A DNA stretch of 64,000 nucleotides. Source: JB111 sp049856295 (GTDB lineage: Bacteria; Actinomycetota; Actinomycetes; Actinomycetales; Actinomycetaceae). The stretch covers positions 186,001-250,000 of the forward strand of contig NZ_JBNDMZ010000003.1 in the NCBI RefSeq assembly GCF_049856295.1, given 5' to 3'. The translations under genes were made by a program, and so were the position numbers. The notes beneath the pieces are model-generated. The model was given only the letters and a program-made list of their open reading frames with translations. It was not told where the DNA came from and did not search any database. Below, in pieces: positions 42,686 to 51,667 of this stretch (the stretch's first letter is position 1; each line of letters starts with the position of its first letter).

Positions 42686-42700
42686 CGACGACGATAACCG
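42686..42700 (-). promoter_or_regulatory. ftsH promoter block shared with clpC
   Basis: CGGTTATCGTCGTCG on the minus strand, 47 bases before the ATG, with a TATCGT -10-like hexamer (42691-42696). TCGCGC lies just upstream, as it does before clpC. Confidence 0.5.
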
Positions 42701-42786
42701 AGCGCGACACGCCGAGGGTCCGGGGGCCGGGCCCGCTCCGCGCACGGCGAACGGGGTGGCGGACGGGAGCGACCCGGCCGGCGTGG

Positions 42787-43341
42787 TCAGCGGGAGTAGA
42801 CGTGCTCCGCGAGCCGGCCGACGAACGGGAGGTTGCGGTAGCGCTCCGCGTAGTCCAGGCCGTACCCGACGACGAACGCCGAGGGGATGTCGAACCCGAC
42901 GTAGCGCACGTCGACGGCGACCTTCGCGGCGTCCGGCTTGCGCAGGAGCGTGGCGATCTCGACGGAGGCGGCGCCGCGCGAGCGCAGGTTGCCCTGCAGC
43001 CAGGACAGGGTGAGCCCGGAGTCGATGATGTCCTCGACGATGAGCACGTCCCGGCCGGTGAGGTCGGAGTCGAGGTCCTTGAGGATGCGCACGACCCCGG
43101 AGGACTTCGTGCCCGAGCCGTAGGACGACACCGCCATCCAGTCCATCTCGAGCGGCGTGTGCAGCTCGCGCGAGAGGTCGGCCATCACCATGACGGCGCC
43201 GCGCAGGACGCCGACGAGCAGCAGGTTCCGGCCGGCGTAGTCGCGGTCGATCTCGGCCGCCATCTCGGCCAGCCGCGCGTCGATCTCGTCCTTGGAGACG
43301 ATGACCTCGGCCAGGTCCTCGCCCATGTCCGCTACGTCCAC
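42787..43341 (-). CDS. hpt: Hypoxanthine phosphoribosyltransferase
   Basis: A 184-residue purine-salvage enzyme with the PRPP-binding loop DVLIVEDIIDSGLTL and the N-terminal LLVGVLRGAVMVMADL; the metal/base end is KVAVDVRYVGFDIPSAFVVGYGLDYAERYRNLP (shown in part). It converts hypoxanthine or guanine to the nucleotide. The GTG at 43339-43341 has AAGGAG 4 bases upstream and overlaps the tilS stop by 10 bases. The tilS-hpt-ftsH order is widely conserved in bacteria. Confidence 0.94.
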   Translation of the reverse strand: MDVADMGEDLAEVIVSKDEIDARLAEMAAEIDRDYAGRNLLLVGVLRGAVMVMADLSRELHTPLEMDWMAVSSYGSGTKSSGVVRILKDLDSDLTGRDVLIVEDIIDSGLTLSWLQGNLRSRGAASVEIATLLRKPDAAKVAVDVRYVGFDIPSAFVVGYGLDYAERYRNLPFVGRLAEHVYSR

Positions 43342-44468
43342 GTCGCTCCTTCGTCTCCTTGGTCCGTCCTCCGGGAGAGCATCAGCCTGCCACAGCAGCG
43401 GCGGGCGAGAACTCCCCCGGGCAGCGCGGCCGGTCCCTGCCCCGTATACCTCGTCACGAGGGCGTCGAGCGCCTCGAGGTGCGCGGCCTTGACGTCGCCC
43501 GGTCGCCAGCCCGCCCGCTCGCCGGCCGCGCGCAGCGCGCGGGTGCGCACGGCCGGGTGGGCGGCGGCGAGGACGGCGGTGTCGAGGGTCATCACCGGGT
43601 CCGACGACGACGCCGGTCCGTCGTCGTCGGTCGCCCTCGTCGCGGCGCGCGACCGCCGCGCGTCGTCGAGCAGGGCGTCCGCGAGCAGCGCGTCGGCCCG
43701 CTCGGTCAGCGCGTCGTCGTCGCGCCGGGCCTGGAAGGCCGTGCGGGCGAGCGCCGGGACGGGGTCGGCGCCGAGGGCGTCGGCGAGCGCCGGCAGGGCG
43801 CGGTCGCGGACGGCGGCGCGGCGCAGGGCGGTGCCGTCGGCGGCGCGCCAGGGGCCGTCGGCGGCGTTCGTCGGGTCGATGACGGGCGTGAGGCCGAGCT
43901 CGTCGCACACCGCGAGCGTCTGGGCGCGGCGGATCGTGAGGAACGGGCGGCGCACCCCAGGTTCCACCGCCCGCATCCCGGCGAGCGAGCGGGCGCCCGA
44001 GCCGCGGGCGAGGCCGAGCAGGACGGTCTCGGCCTGGTCGTCCATCGTGTGGCCGGTGAGGATGACGGCCGTGTCCTCGGGCGCAGCGGCGCCTCCGGGT
44101 GCGGCGGCCCGCGCCCGCAGCGCCGCCCAGCGCGCGTCCCGGGCGCGGGCCTCCGGCCCGCCCGTGCCCGACCCCGCGTCGACGGAGGTCGCCGACGCGG
44201 CGAGACCCACGGCGCGGAGCCGGGCGACGACGTCGGAGGCCTCGCCCGCCGACCCCGCGCGCAGGCCGTGGTCGACGACGAGCGCCTCCGCGACCCAGCC
44301 GGCCTCCGGCACGAGGTGCGCGACCGTGACCGCGAGCGCGAGCGAGTCGGGGCCGCCCGAGCACGCGACGAGCACGCGCGTCCCCGGCGGCAGGTCGGCG
44401 AGCGCGGTGCGCAGGGCCCGGCGCGCCGCGAGCGTGGCGGGGCCGGAGACCCGCGGGTGCCGGGTCAT
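43332..44468 (-). CDS. tilS: tRNA(Ile)-lysidine synthetase TilS
   Basis: A 378-residue N-type ATP pyrophosphatase. The PP-loop reads VLVACSGGPDSLALAV (residues about 32-47), followed by VVDHGLRAGSAGEASDV and LTGHTMDDQAETVLLGLARGSG. The C-terminal substrate-binding part (about 250-370) is divergent, as usual in actinobacteria. TilS converts the wobble C of tRNA-Ile(CAU) to lysidine. ATG 44466-44468 lies in one copy of a 14-base tandem duplication; the other copy holds the stop of the upstream DUF2342 gene. Confidence 0.92.
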   Translation of the reverse strand: MTRHPRVSGPATLAARRALRTALADLPPGTRVLVACSGGPDSLALAVTVAHLVPEAGWVAEALVVDHGLRAGSAGEASDVVARLRAVGLAASATSVDAGSGTGGPEARARDARWAALRARAAAPGGAAAPEDTAVILTGHTMDDQAETVLLGLARGSGARSLAGMRAVEPGVRRPFLTIRRAQTLAVCDELGLTPVIDPTNAADGPWRAADGTALRRAAVRDRALPALADALGADPVPALARTAFQARRDDDALTERADALLADALLDDARRSRAATRATDDDGPASSSDPVMTLDTAVLAAAHPAVRTRALRAAGERAGWRPGDVKAAHLEALDALVTRYTGQGPAALPGGVLARRCCGRLMLSRRTDQGDEGATWT

Positions 44469-44489
44469 GCGTGGTGGGTCATGCGTGGA
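44462..44489. repeat. 14-base tandem duplication at the DUF2342-tilS junction
   Basis: GGGTCATGCGTGGT (44462-44475) followed by GGGTCATGCGTGGA (44476-44489), 13 of 14 identical. On the coding strand each copy contains the sequence GCATGACCC; one supplies the upstream stop, the other the tilS start. Confidence 0.85.
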
Positions 44490-45519
44490 CGCGGGACACC
44501 CAGGCGGCCGGCTCGAGGATCTCGGTCGGGGTCGGCAGCAGGTCCGGCGCCGCCCACACGGCGTTGAGGCCGTCGTGGCCGACCCGCTCGACGACCTGCC
44601 GGACGAACGCGGCGCCGTTGCGGTACTGGGCCGTCTTCGCGCGCATCCCGAGCAGGGTGCGCAGGAGGACGTCGAGGGGGCCCGTGCCGTCCCGGCGCTT
44701 GTCGAACTGGCGCCGGATGCGGCGCACGCTCGGCAGGACGGCCGGGCCGACGGCGTCCATCACGACGTCGGCGTGCCCCTCGAGCAGGCTCATCACCGCG
44801 ACGACCCGCTGGAGCGACTCGCGCTCGGCCGGCGTGAGCAGGGCGTCGACGAGCGGGCCCGCGATCTCGAGGCCGGCCGGCGTCTGCTCGTCCCGGTCGC
44901 GCAGGGCGGCGACGACGGCGGCGAGCATGCCGCCGACGTCCCGGTCCTGGTCCTCGGTGAGCGCCGGGCCGATCGTGCCGCGGATCATCCCCGTCAGGTG
45001 CTCGGCGAGCCAGGGGGCGGCGGCGAACTGCACGGCGTGCGTCTGCTCGTGCAGCGCCACCCAGCGGCGGAAGTCGCGGGCGTCGAGGTCGAGCTCGCGC
45101 TCGAGGCGCAGCACGTTGGGCGCGACGAGCAGCAGGTGCGGGGCGCCGGGACCGAAGGGGTCGAACTGGCCGAGCACCTTGGTCGAGAGGTAGGCGAGCA
45201 GCGCGCCGGCCTCCTCGCCGGCGAGGCGCGCGCCGAGGCGTCCGGCCGGGGGCAGGAGGCCCGTCGAGACGTGCCCGAGCAGGTCGGCGTTGGCGCGCGC
45301 CCAGCCCGGCCGGTCGACCACGCTCACGCGCTGTCCGGCGACCCGGTGCGCGGCGTCGTGCAGCCCGGTGAGCCGGCCCACGTGCTGCGGCGCCGAGGCC
45401 GCGGCCTCGCGCAGGCCCGCCACCAGGGCGGTCAGCTCCTCGGGCGTGCCGCGCGGGCCCGGGGGCGCGAGGCGGGCCGCGCGCCGGGCGGCGAGCCGGA
45501 GGTCGACGGGATCGGTCAC
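44479..45519 (-). CDS. Zinc-dependent metalloprotease-like protein (DUF2342)
   Basis: A 346-residue soluble protein with the family's metal motif HEQTHAVQF (about residue 195) and a downstream glutamate in SLLEGHADVVMDAV (HExxH plus glutamate, gluzincin-like). It is encoded directly upstream of tilS in most actinobacteria and has been annotated as an F420-biosynthesis-associated or zinc metalloprotease protein; true substrates are unknown. GTG 45517-45519 lies 7 bases after TACCGT, and the intervening GGGAGG may act as a short ribosome site. It heads the DUF2342-tilS-hpt set. Confidence 0.85.
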   Translation of the reverse strand: MTDPVDLRLAARRAARLAPPGPRGTPEELTALVAGLREAAASAPQHVGRLTGLHDAAHRVAGQRVSVVDRPGWARANADLLGHVSTGLLPPAGRLGARLAGEEAGALLAYLSTKVLGQFDPFGPGAPHLLLVAPNVLRLERELDLDARDFRRWVALHEQTHAVQFAAAPWLAEHLTGMIRGTIGPALTEDQDRDVGGMLAAVVAALRDRDEQTPAGLEIAGPLVDALLTPAERESLQRVVAVMSLLEGHADVVMDAVGPAVLPSVRRIRRQFDKRRDGTGPLDVLLRTLLGMRAKTAQYRNGAAFVRQVVERVGHDGLNAVWAAPDLLPTPTEILEPAAWVSRVHA

Positions 45520-45526
45520 GCCTCCC

Positions 45527-45532
45527 ACGGTA
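45527..45532 (-). promoter_or_regulatory. -10 box of the DUF2342-tilS-hpt set
   Basis: TACCGT on the minus strand, 7 bases before the GTG at 45519. Confidence 0.5.
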
Positions 45533-45560
45533 GTCGCGGGGCGGGGCCGGGGCGGTGGTC

Positions 45561-46961
45561 CTAGGCGCAGCCGCAGGCCGCGAGCTCGGAGACGAAGGTG
45601 TCCATCGACTCCCGCGCGGCCCACGCCCCGCCCTCGTCGAACGAGTGCATGACCACGGAGAACGTGAGGAGTCGCTCGTCGGCGGTGAGCACGGTGCCCG
45701 TGAGCGAGACCGAGCGCGCGAGCGTGCCCGTCTTGGCCTGGACGCGGCCGGCGTTCTCGCCGACGAGCCGCTCGGAGAGGGTGCCGTCGAGCCCGGAGGT
45801 CGGGAGCGCGGGGACGAGGCCGGCCAGGGTCGTGGCCGACGGGTCGAGCGCGAGGTCGACGAGCTCGGTCAGGACGGTGACGGTGGTCGAGTCGGTGATG
45901 GAGAGGCCCGCACCGTCGATCATCACGGTGCCGGCGGTGTCGATGCCGAGCGCGCCGACGGCGTCGACGACCGCGGTCCCGCCGGAGGTCGCGTCGCCTG
46001 GCAGGCCGCTCGCGAGCGCGACCATGCGGGCGAGCACGTCGGCGATCGCGTTGTCCGAGTCGACGAGCATGGTCCGCACGATCTGCTCGACGGGCGCGGA
46101 CTCGGTGGTGGCGATCGCGCTCGCGCCGTCGGGGGCGGTGGCCCGTCCCTCGACCGTGGCCGTCACGCCGCGCTCCTCGAGGGCGGCGGCGAGGGCCTCC
46201 GTCGCGCCCATGGCGGGGTCCGCGGTGTAGGCGCCGTCGACCGCGCCGGTGTTCACGGCCACCGTGGTCGCGGGCATCGTGAAGCTGCGGTCCCACCCGG
46301 TGACGTCGTCGGCGTAGGGCTCGCCGGTGAACTGGGAGTCGTCGACGGCGAGGCGGACCTCCGTGGTGCCCGAGGACTCGAGCTCGGCGGCGACCTGGTC
46401 GGCGAGGTCGGCGATGCCGGCGTGGCCGCGGGTCGCGCTCGGGTCGCCCTCGCCCTCGCCGAGCAGGACGTCGCCGCCGCCGACGAGGACGAGCAGCCCG
46501 TCCCCGGCGGAGACCACCGTGGTGGGGAACCGGGTCTGCGGGCCGAGCACGCTGAGCGCCGCCGCGCCGGTGAGGATCTTCGCCGACGAGGCCGTCTGCA
46601 GGGCGCTCGTCGGGTCGCGCTCGGCGAGGACCTCGCCGGTCGCGGAGTCGACGACGCGAACGGCCACGTCGCCGGGCCGGGCCGGGTCCGCGACGAGCGA
46701 CTCGACGGCGGACCCCACCGCGTCCGGGGTCGCCGCGGGCGCGGCCGGGTCGAGCAGGTCGACGGGGGCCGCGGCCGGGCGGGCACCCGGCAGGGCGACG
46801 GCGGGGTACGGCGCGGCGTCGGCGGGGGCGGGCTCGTCCGTCAGCACGCCGGGGACCGCGTCCTGCACGTCGAGGAGGACGTAGAGCGCGACGAGGACGA
46901 CGGCGAGGCTGCCGGCCACCCAGGCGACGGTGCTGCGGGCCGTGGAGCCGATTCGTGCCAT
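45561..46961 (-). CDS. dacB: D-alanyl-D-alanine carboxypeptidase/endopeptidase (PBP4 type)
   Basis: A 466-residue class C penicillin-binding protein. A single N-terminal membrane anchor (about 12-31) and a Pro/Ala linker precede the catalytic domain with SxxK (Ser125-Lys128 in TASSAKIL), SxN (VDSDNAI) and KTG (QAKTGTL), with the PBP4-type domain inserted between the first two motifs. It trims or opens peptidoglycan peptides outside the membrane. Two cysteines at the extreme C-terminus (CGC) are unusual. Divergent from ppa; the 163-base gap has a TAGTGT box on the minus strand near 47036. Confidence 0.93.
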   Translation of the reverse strand: MARIGSTARSTVAWVAGSLAVVLVALYVLLDVQDAVPGVLTDEPAPADAAPYPAVALPGARPAAAPVDLLDPAAPAATPDAVGSAVESLVADPARPGDVAVRVVDSATGEVLAERDPTSALQTASSAKILTGAAALSVLGPQTRFPTTVVSAGDGLLVLVGGGDVLLGEGEGDPSATRGHAGIADLADQVAAELESSGTTEVRLAVDDSQFTGEPYADDVTGWDRSFTMPATTVAVNTGAVDGAYTADPAMGATEALAAALEERGVTATVEGRATAPDGASAIATTESAPVEQIVRTMLVDSDNAIADVLARMVALASGLPGDATSGGTAVVDAVGALGIDTAGTVMIDGAGLSITDSTTVTVLTELVDLALDPSATTLAGLVPALPTSGLDGTLSERLVGENAGRVQAKTGTLARSVSLTGTVLTADERLLTFSVVMHSFDEGGAWAARESMDTFVSELAACGCA

Positions 46962-47124
46962 GCCGTCCGTCCGTCGTCGTGCCCTGGTGTTCGTGCCGTC
47001 CCGGCCCGTCGGCGCGCAGGTGGCGCCGCATACGCCACACTAGGTGCTGACCGGGTCCTCCGAGCGGGGACCAGCCGTAGATCCTCGCCGCGCGCGCGGC
47101 CCGACACCCGAGGAAGTGCTTGCT

Positions 47125-47763
47125 GTGGAGTTCGACGTCACCATCGAGATCCCCAAGGGGAACCGCAACAAGTACGAGGTGGACCACGAGACCGGGCGGA
47201 TCCGCCTGGACCGCCTGCTCTTCACCTCGACCCGATACCCGGACGACTACGGGTTCATCGAGGGCACCCTCGGCGAGGACGGCGACCCGCTCGACGTCCT
47301 CGTCCTCCTCGAGGAGCCGACGTTCCCGGGCTGCCTCATCCGCGCCCGCGCGCTGGGCATGTTCCGCATGCGCGACGAGGCCGGCGGCGACGACAAGGTG
47401 ATCGCGGTGCCCGCCGGCGACCAGCGCGCGTCCTGGCGCACGGAGATCGAGGACGTCTCGGAGTTCCACCGCCTCGAGATCCAGCACTTCTTCGAGGTCT
47501 ACAAGGACCTCGAGCCCGGCAAGTCGGTCGAGGGCGCGCACTGGGTGGGCCGCGAGGAGACCGAGGAGGAGATCCGCCGGTCCTACCAGCGCGCGATCGA
47601 CACCGGCTACTACGAGCACGGCGGCGGCGGCCACCAGCGCGTCGGCGGCTCCGGCAGCCAGCCGGGCCCCGACGGCGAGCCGGACCTCGACGGCGACCGC
47701 GGCCACGCGAGCCCGCTCGGCCCCGGCGACGCCCGCCGGATCCCGGTCGAGCCGCAGGCCTGA
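47125..47763 (+). CDS. ppa: Inorganic pyrophosphatase, family I
   Basis: A 212-residue soluble hexameric-type pyrophosphatase. Active-site pieces include IEIPKGNRNKYEVDHETG, YPDDYGFIEGT, EDGDPLDVLVLLEEPTFPGC and the metal-binding DDKVIAVP. It hydrolyses pyrophosphate and so drives biosynthesis. The usual family length is about 160-175; here the last 45 residues are a Gly/Asp/Pro-rich tail, disordered. The GTG at 47125 has GAGGAAG 8 bases upstream. The upstream frame back to 47044 has no similarity to the family. Confidence 0.94.
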   Translation: MEFDVTIEIPKGNRNKYEVDHETGRIRLDRLLFTSTRYPDDYGFIEGTLGEDGDPLDVLVLLEEPTFPGCLIRARALGMFRMRDEAGGDDKVIAVPAGDQRASWRTEIEDVSEFHRLEIQHFFEVYKDLEPGKSVEGAHWVGREETEEEIRRSYQRAIDTGYYEHGGGGHQRVGGSGSQPGPDGEPDLDGDRGHASPLGPGDARRIPVEPQA

Positions 47764-47780
47764 GCGCGTCCAGCACCTGA

Positions 47781-47820
47781 GACGACGCCGTCGCGCCCTG
47801 TCGGGTGCGACGGCGTCGTC
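47781..47820 (+). terminator. ppa terminator hairpin
   Basis: A perfect 14-base-pair stem (47781-47794 with 47807-47820) and a 12-base loop that can pair further (CCC/GGG). Confidence 0.8.
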
Positions 47821-47821
47821 G

Positions 47822-47827
47822 TAGGTT
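47822..47827 (+). promoter_or_regulatory. -10 box of metY-metX
   Basis: TAGGTT right after the ppa terminator; predicts a leader of about 38 bases, too short for a SAM riboswitch. Confidence 0.4.
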
Positions 47828-47871
47828 CGGGGAAGTTCACGCCCCGGCCACCGACGCGAGCAAGGACCCAC

Positions 47872-49191
47872 ATGACCGAGAACTCGACGCCCGCCCAGGG
47901 CTTCAGCACCCGCCAGATCCACGCCGGGCAGACGCCCGACCCGGCCACCGGCGCCCGCGCGCTGCCGATCTACCAGACGACCTCGTTCGTGTTCGACTCC
48001 GCCGACCACGCGGCCGCCCGCTTCGCGCTCGCCGACCCGGGCCCCATCTACACGCGCATCACCAACCCGACCCAGGAGGTCGTCGAGAACCGGATCGCCG
48101 ACCTCGAGGGCGGCGTCGCCGGTCTGCTCGTCGCGTCCGGCCAGGCGGCCGAGACGCTGGCGATCCTCTCGATCGCGGAGGCCGGCGACCACCTCGTCGC
48201 CTCGCCGTCCCTGTACGGCGGCACGTACAACCTCCTGCGCCACACGCTCCCGAAGTTCGGCGTGACGACGACCTTCGTCGAGAACCCCGACGACCCGGAG
48301 TCGTGGCGCGCGGCCGCGACCGACCGGACGAAGCTGTTCTTCGGCGAGTCGATCCCCAACCCCAAGGGCGACGTCCTCGACATCGAGGCCGTCGCCGGCG
48401 TGGCGCACGAGATCGGCGTGCCGCTGATCGTCGACAACACGATCGCCACCCCCTACCTCCTGCGCCCGATCGAGCACGGCGCGGACGTGGTCATCCACTC
48501 CGCGACCAAGTACCTCGGCGGCCACGGCACCACGGTCGCCGGCGCGATCGTCGACGGCGGCACGTTCGAGTGGTCGAGGTACCCCGAGCGCTTCCCCGGC
48601 TTCAACACGCCCGACCCGTCCTACAACGGTCTCGTGTTCGCGGACCTCGGCGCGCCGGCGCTCGCCCTCAAGGCGCGCACGCAGCTCCTGCGCGACACGG
48701 GCCCCGCGATCTCGCCGTTCAACGCCTTCCTCATCGGCCAGGGCATCGAGACCCTCTCGCTGCGCGTCGACCGGCACGTGGAGAACGCCCGCGCCGTCGC
48801 CGAGTTCCTCGAGGCGCGCGACGACGTGGCCCGCGTGGCCTGGGCCGGCCTGCCCAGCTCGCCCTGGTACGAGAAGGCGCAGAAGTACACGCCCAAGGGC
48901 CCGGGCGCGGTCCTCGCGTTCGAGCTGGCGTCCGGCGGCAAGGAGGCGGGCGTGGCGTTCGTCGACGCGCTCGAGCTGCACTCGAACGTCGCCAACATCG
49001 GCGACGTCCGCTCGCTCGTCATCCACCCGGCCTCGACGACGCACTCCCAGCTGAGCGAGGAGGAGCTCGCCGCCGCGGGCGTCTCGTCGACCCTCGTCCG
49101 GCTCGCCGTGGGCCTCGAGGACCTGCCCGACATCCTCGCCGACCTCGAGCGCGGCTTCGCCGCGGCAGCGGCCCTCGGGACGGGCGCCTGA
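47872..49191 (+). CDS. metY: O-acetylhomoserine aminocarboxypropyltransferase (sulfhydrylase)
   Basis: A 439-residue PLP enzyme of the Cys/Met metabolism family. Seen are the N-terminal QGFSTRQIHAGQTPDPATGA, the GPIYTRITNPT phosphate-binding region, and the PLP lysine Lys213 in HSATKYLGGHG. It makes homocysteine directly from O-acetylhomoserine and sulfide. The metX gene starts 1 base after its stop, so the acetylating and sulfhydrylating steps are encoded together. The ATG has AAGGA 7 bases upstream. Confidence 0.94.
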   Translation: MTENSTPAQGFSTRQIHAGQTPDPATGARALPIYQTTSFVFDSADHAAARFALADPGPIYTRITNPTQEVVENRIADLEGGVAGLLVASGQAAETLAILSIAEAGDHLVASPSLYGGTYNLLRHTLPKFGVTTTFVENPDDPESWRAAATDRTKLFFGESIPNPKGDVLDIEAVAGVAHEIGVPLIVDNTIATPYLLRPIEHGADVVIHSATKYLGGHGTTVAGAIVDGGTFEWSRYPERFPGFNTPDPSYNGLVFADLGAPALALKARTQLLRDTGPAISPFNAFLIGQGIETLSLRVDRHVENARAVAEFLEARDDVARVAWAGLPSSPWYEKAQKYTPKGPGAVLAFELASGGKEAGVAFVDALELHSNVANIGDVRSLVIHPASTTHSQLSEEELAAAGVSSTLVRLAVGLEDLPDILADLERGFAAAAALGTGA

Positions 49192-49192
49192 C

Positions 49193-50377
49193 ATGGCGGG
49201 CGCCGGCCGCCGACCTGCACGCACAGCCGTGCCGAGCACGCTGCCCGCCTCCGGCGGGTGGCTGCCCGGCCAGGACCTGGGCGACCGCAGGCAGATGCCG
49301 ATCGGGGCGGTCCGCCTCGAGGTCGGCGGCCGGCTCCCGCACGCCACCCTCGCCTACGAGACGTTCGGCGAGCTCAACGAGGACCGGTCCAACGCCGTCC
49401 TCGTCCTGCACGCCCTGACCGGCGACTCGCACGTGACGTCGCACCGGTCCGACGACGCGGCCGGGCCTGGCTGGTGGTCCGAGATCGTCGGGCCGGGCAA
49501 GGCGATCGACACGGACGAGTACTTCGTGCTCGCCCCCAACGTGCTCGGCGGCTGTCAGGGCTCGACCGGCCCCTCCTCCACCTCCCCCAACGGCATGCCC
49601 TGGGGCGCGCGGTTCCCCATCCTCACCGTCCGGGACCAGGTGGCCGCCGAGATCCGGCTCGCCGACGCGCTCGGCATCAGCTCGTTCGCGCTCGTCGTCG
49701 GCGGCTCCGTGGGTGGGCAGCGCGCGGTCGAGTGGGCGGTCACGGCCCCCGAGCGCGTCGAGCGGGTGGCGGTCGTGGCGTCCAACGCGCGCACGACCGC
49801 CGACCAGATCGCATGGGCCCACGCCCAGATCGGCGCGATCGAGCTCGACCCGGGCTGGCGCGGGGGCGACTACTACGACGCGGGTCCCGGCGAGGGGCCC
49901 TCCCGCGGCCTCGGGGTGGCCCGCCAGATCGCGCACACCACCTACCGATCCGCGTTCGAGCTCGAGGAGCGGTTCGGCCGCCTCCCGCAGGGCGCTGAGG
50001 AGCCGCTCGACGGCGGGCGGTTCGCCGTCCAGTCCTACCTCGACCACCACGCCGGCAAGCTCGCCGCCCGCTTCGACGCCGGGAGCTACGTGGCGCTGAG
50101 CCGGACGATGCTCACCCATGACATCGGGCGCGACCGCGGCGGCGTGGCCGAGGCGCTCGCGAGCATCACCTCCCGCACGCTCGCGGTGGCCGTCAGCTCG
50201 GACCGCCTGTTCGACCCCGCCGAGGCCCGGCGGATCGCGGACGGCGTGAGCGGGCCGTCGGACTACGTCGAGATCGACTCCCCGTACGGGCACGACGGGT
50301 TCCTCGTCGAGCACGAGCAGGTGGGGGCCGCGATCGCGCGGCTCCTGACCGAGGACCGGGTCGACTCGCTGAGCTGA
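49193..50377 (+). CDS. metX: Homoserine O-acetyltransferase
   Basis: A 394-residue alpha/beta hydrolase-fold acyltransferase. Landmarks are NAVLVLHALTGDSHV, NVLGGCQGSTGPSS and the nucleophile Ser172 in VVGGSVGGQRAVEWA, then Asp in SSDRLFDP and His in YGHDGFLVE. The elbow reads GGSVGG where many family members have GGSMGG. It uses acetyl-CoA to activate homoserine for MetY. The ATG at 49193 is 1 base after the metY stop. No ribosome site is evident, so coupling is likely. Confidence 0.94.
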   Translation: MAGAGRRPARTAVPSTLPASGGWLPGQDLGDRRQMPIGAVRLEVGGRLPHATLAYETFGELNEDRSNAVLVLHALTGDSHVTSHRSDDAAGPGWWSEIVGPGKAIDTDEYFVLAPNVLGGCQGSTGPSSTSPNGMPWGARFPILTVRDQVAAEIRLADALGISSFALVVGGSVGGQRAVEWAVTAPERVERVAVVASNARTTADQIAWAHAQIGAIELDPGWRGGDYYDAGPGEGPSRGLGVARQIAHTTYRSAFELEERFGRLPQGAEEPLDGGRFAVQSYLDHHAGKLAARFDAGSYVALSRTMLTHDIGRDRGGVAEALASITSRTLAVAVSSDRLFDPAEARRIADGVSGPSDYVEIDSPYGHDGFLVEHEQVGAAIARLLTEDRVDSLS

Positions 50378-50413
50378 GCGGGTCGGGGCGAGCGGCGTCC
50401 CTGCGTCCGGTGC

Positions 50414-50419
50414 CACCAT
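50414..50419 (+). promoter_or_regulatory. -10 box of the hydrolase gene at 50426
   Basis: CACCAT, 6 bases before the GTG at 50426. Confidence 0.4.
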
Positions 50420-50425
50420 GGGCGG

Positions 50426-51667
50426 GTGGACATCTTCCGACTCGGTCGCAGCTCGTCCGGCGGCCGCGCCGCGGACGACCCGGGGGCGACCGACACGCAC
50501 TCGACCGCCGACACCGCCGTCGAGGAGGACGCCGTCCCCGACGCCACGGGGCGCAAGGTCCGCACCGGGGTCGGGCCCAACGCCCGCAGCTACCTTCTCG
50601 AGGCCGACCTCCCCCCGCTCGACGAGCCCGGCCCGCCGGGCGAGTGGGTGCCCGACCTCCTCGGCGCCGGGTTCCACGCGCGCACCCTTCCCCTGCCCGA
50701 CGACGACGAGGGCGAGGTCGTCGCCACCCTCGTCGCCTACCGGCCCGCGGAGGACCCCGCCGCGCTCCCCGGGACGCCGGCCGTGCCGACCTGGGCGATG
50801 CTCTACCTGCACGGCTGGAACGACTACGTGCACAACGCCGAGCTCGCCCGCCGCGTCGCCGCCCTCGGCGGGGCGTTCTACGGGCTCGACCTGCGCAAGT
50901 ACGGCCGGAGCCTGCGCGCGCACCAGTCCCGCGGGTACGTCGACTCGCTCTCGGTGTACGACGACGACATCCACGCCGCCCGCGACGTCGTCATGGCCGA
51001 GCTGGGCCTGGGCACCGACCTCGTCCTCGCCGGGCACTCGACCGGCGGGCTGACCGCCGCCCTGTGGGCCCACCGGCACCCCGGCGCCCTGCGCGCGCTC
51101 GTCCTCAACTCCCCCTTCATCAGCGCGGGCATGCCCGGGTTCGTGGGGGCGGCGACCACGCCGGTCGTCGAGCGGATCGCCCGGACCGCGCCGAGGACGG
51201 TCGTCCGCGTCAACCCCGTCGACGTCTACCAGCGCACGCTCGACGGCCTCGCCGAGGGGGACGAGGAGGAGGCCCCCGAGGACGAGGCCGACGACCGGTT
51301 CTGGACCGGGTGGGGGCTCGACCGGCGCTGGCGCATGGCCCCGGCCGGCCCCGTCCGGTTCGGCTGGCTCGCCGCCATCCTCACCGGGCAGCGACAGGTG
51401 GCGAACGGCCTCGAGATCACGTGCCCGGTGCTCGTGCTCACCTCCACGAGGTCGGCGCAGGCGCTCAAGTGGTCCCCCGACCTGCGCTTCGTCGACACCG
51501 TGCTCGATGTCGGCGCGATGCGGTCGGCCGCCCTCCGGCTCGGCCCGCTCGTCACCCTCGCCGCCTTCGAGGGGGCGGTCCACGACGTCACGCTGTCCGC
51601 ACCGAACGTGCGCCGCGACGTCTACGACGAGCTGGCCCGCTGGGTGGGGGCCTACGTGCGGCGCTGA
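50426..51667 (+). CDS. Serine alpha/beta hydrolase (lysophospholipase-like)
   Basis: A 413-residue protein with an acidic low-complexity start (about 1-45) and a hydrolase domain of the monoglyceride lipase type: YLHGWNDYVHNAELA, nucleophile elbow LVLAGHSTGGLTAALWA and the late histidine in AFEGAVHDVTLSAP. A charged loop (EGDEEEAPEDEADD) interrupts the cap near residue 280. No signal peptide. It is cytoplasmic by prediction; substrate unknown. Its TGA abuts the stop of the convergent membrane-protein gene with zero spacing (TGATCA). Confidence 0.82.
   Translation: MDIFRLGRSSSGGRAADDPGATDTHSTADTAVEEDAVPDATGRKVRTGVGPNARSYLLEADLPPLDEPGPPGEWVPDLLGAGFHARTLPLPDDDEGEVVATLVAYRPAEDPAALPGTPAVPTWAMLYLHGWNDYVHNAELARRVAALGGAFYGLDLRKYGRSLRAHQSRGYVDSLSVYDDDIHAARDVVMAELGLGTDLVLAGHSTGGLTAALWAHRHPGALRALVLNSPFISAGMPGFVGAATTPVVERIARTAPRTVVRVNPVDVYQRTLDGLAEGDEEEAPEDEADDRFWTGWGLDRRWRMAPAGPVRFGWLAAILTGQRQVANGLEITCPVLVLTSTRSAQALKWSPDLRFVDTVLDVGAMRSAALRLGPLVTLAAFEGAVHDVTLSAPNVRRDVYDELARWVGAYVRR

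Noticed and set aside
47821..47871. SAM riboswitch before metY
   Set aside because: Only about 50 bases lie between the terminator and the start, too short for any SAM aptamer, and no conserved core was seen.
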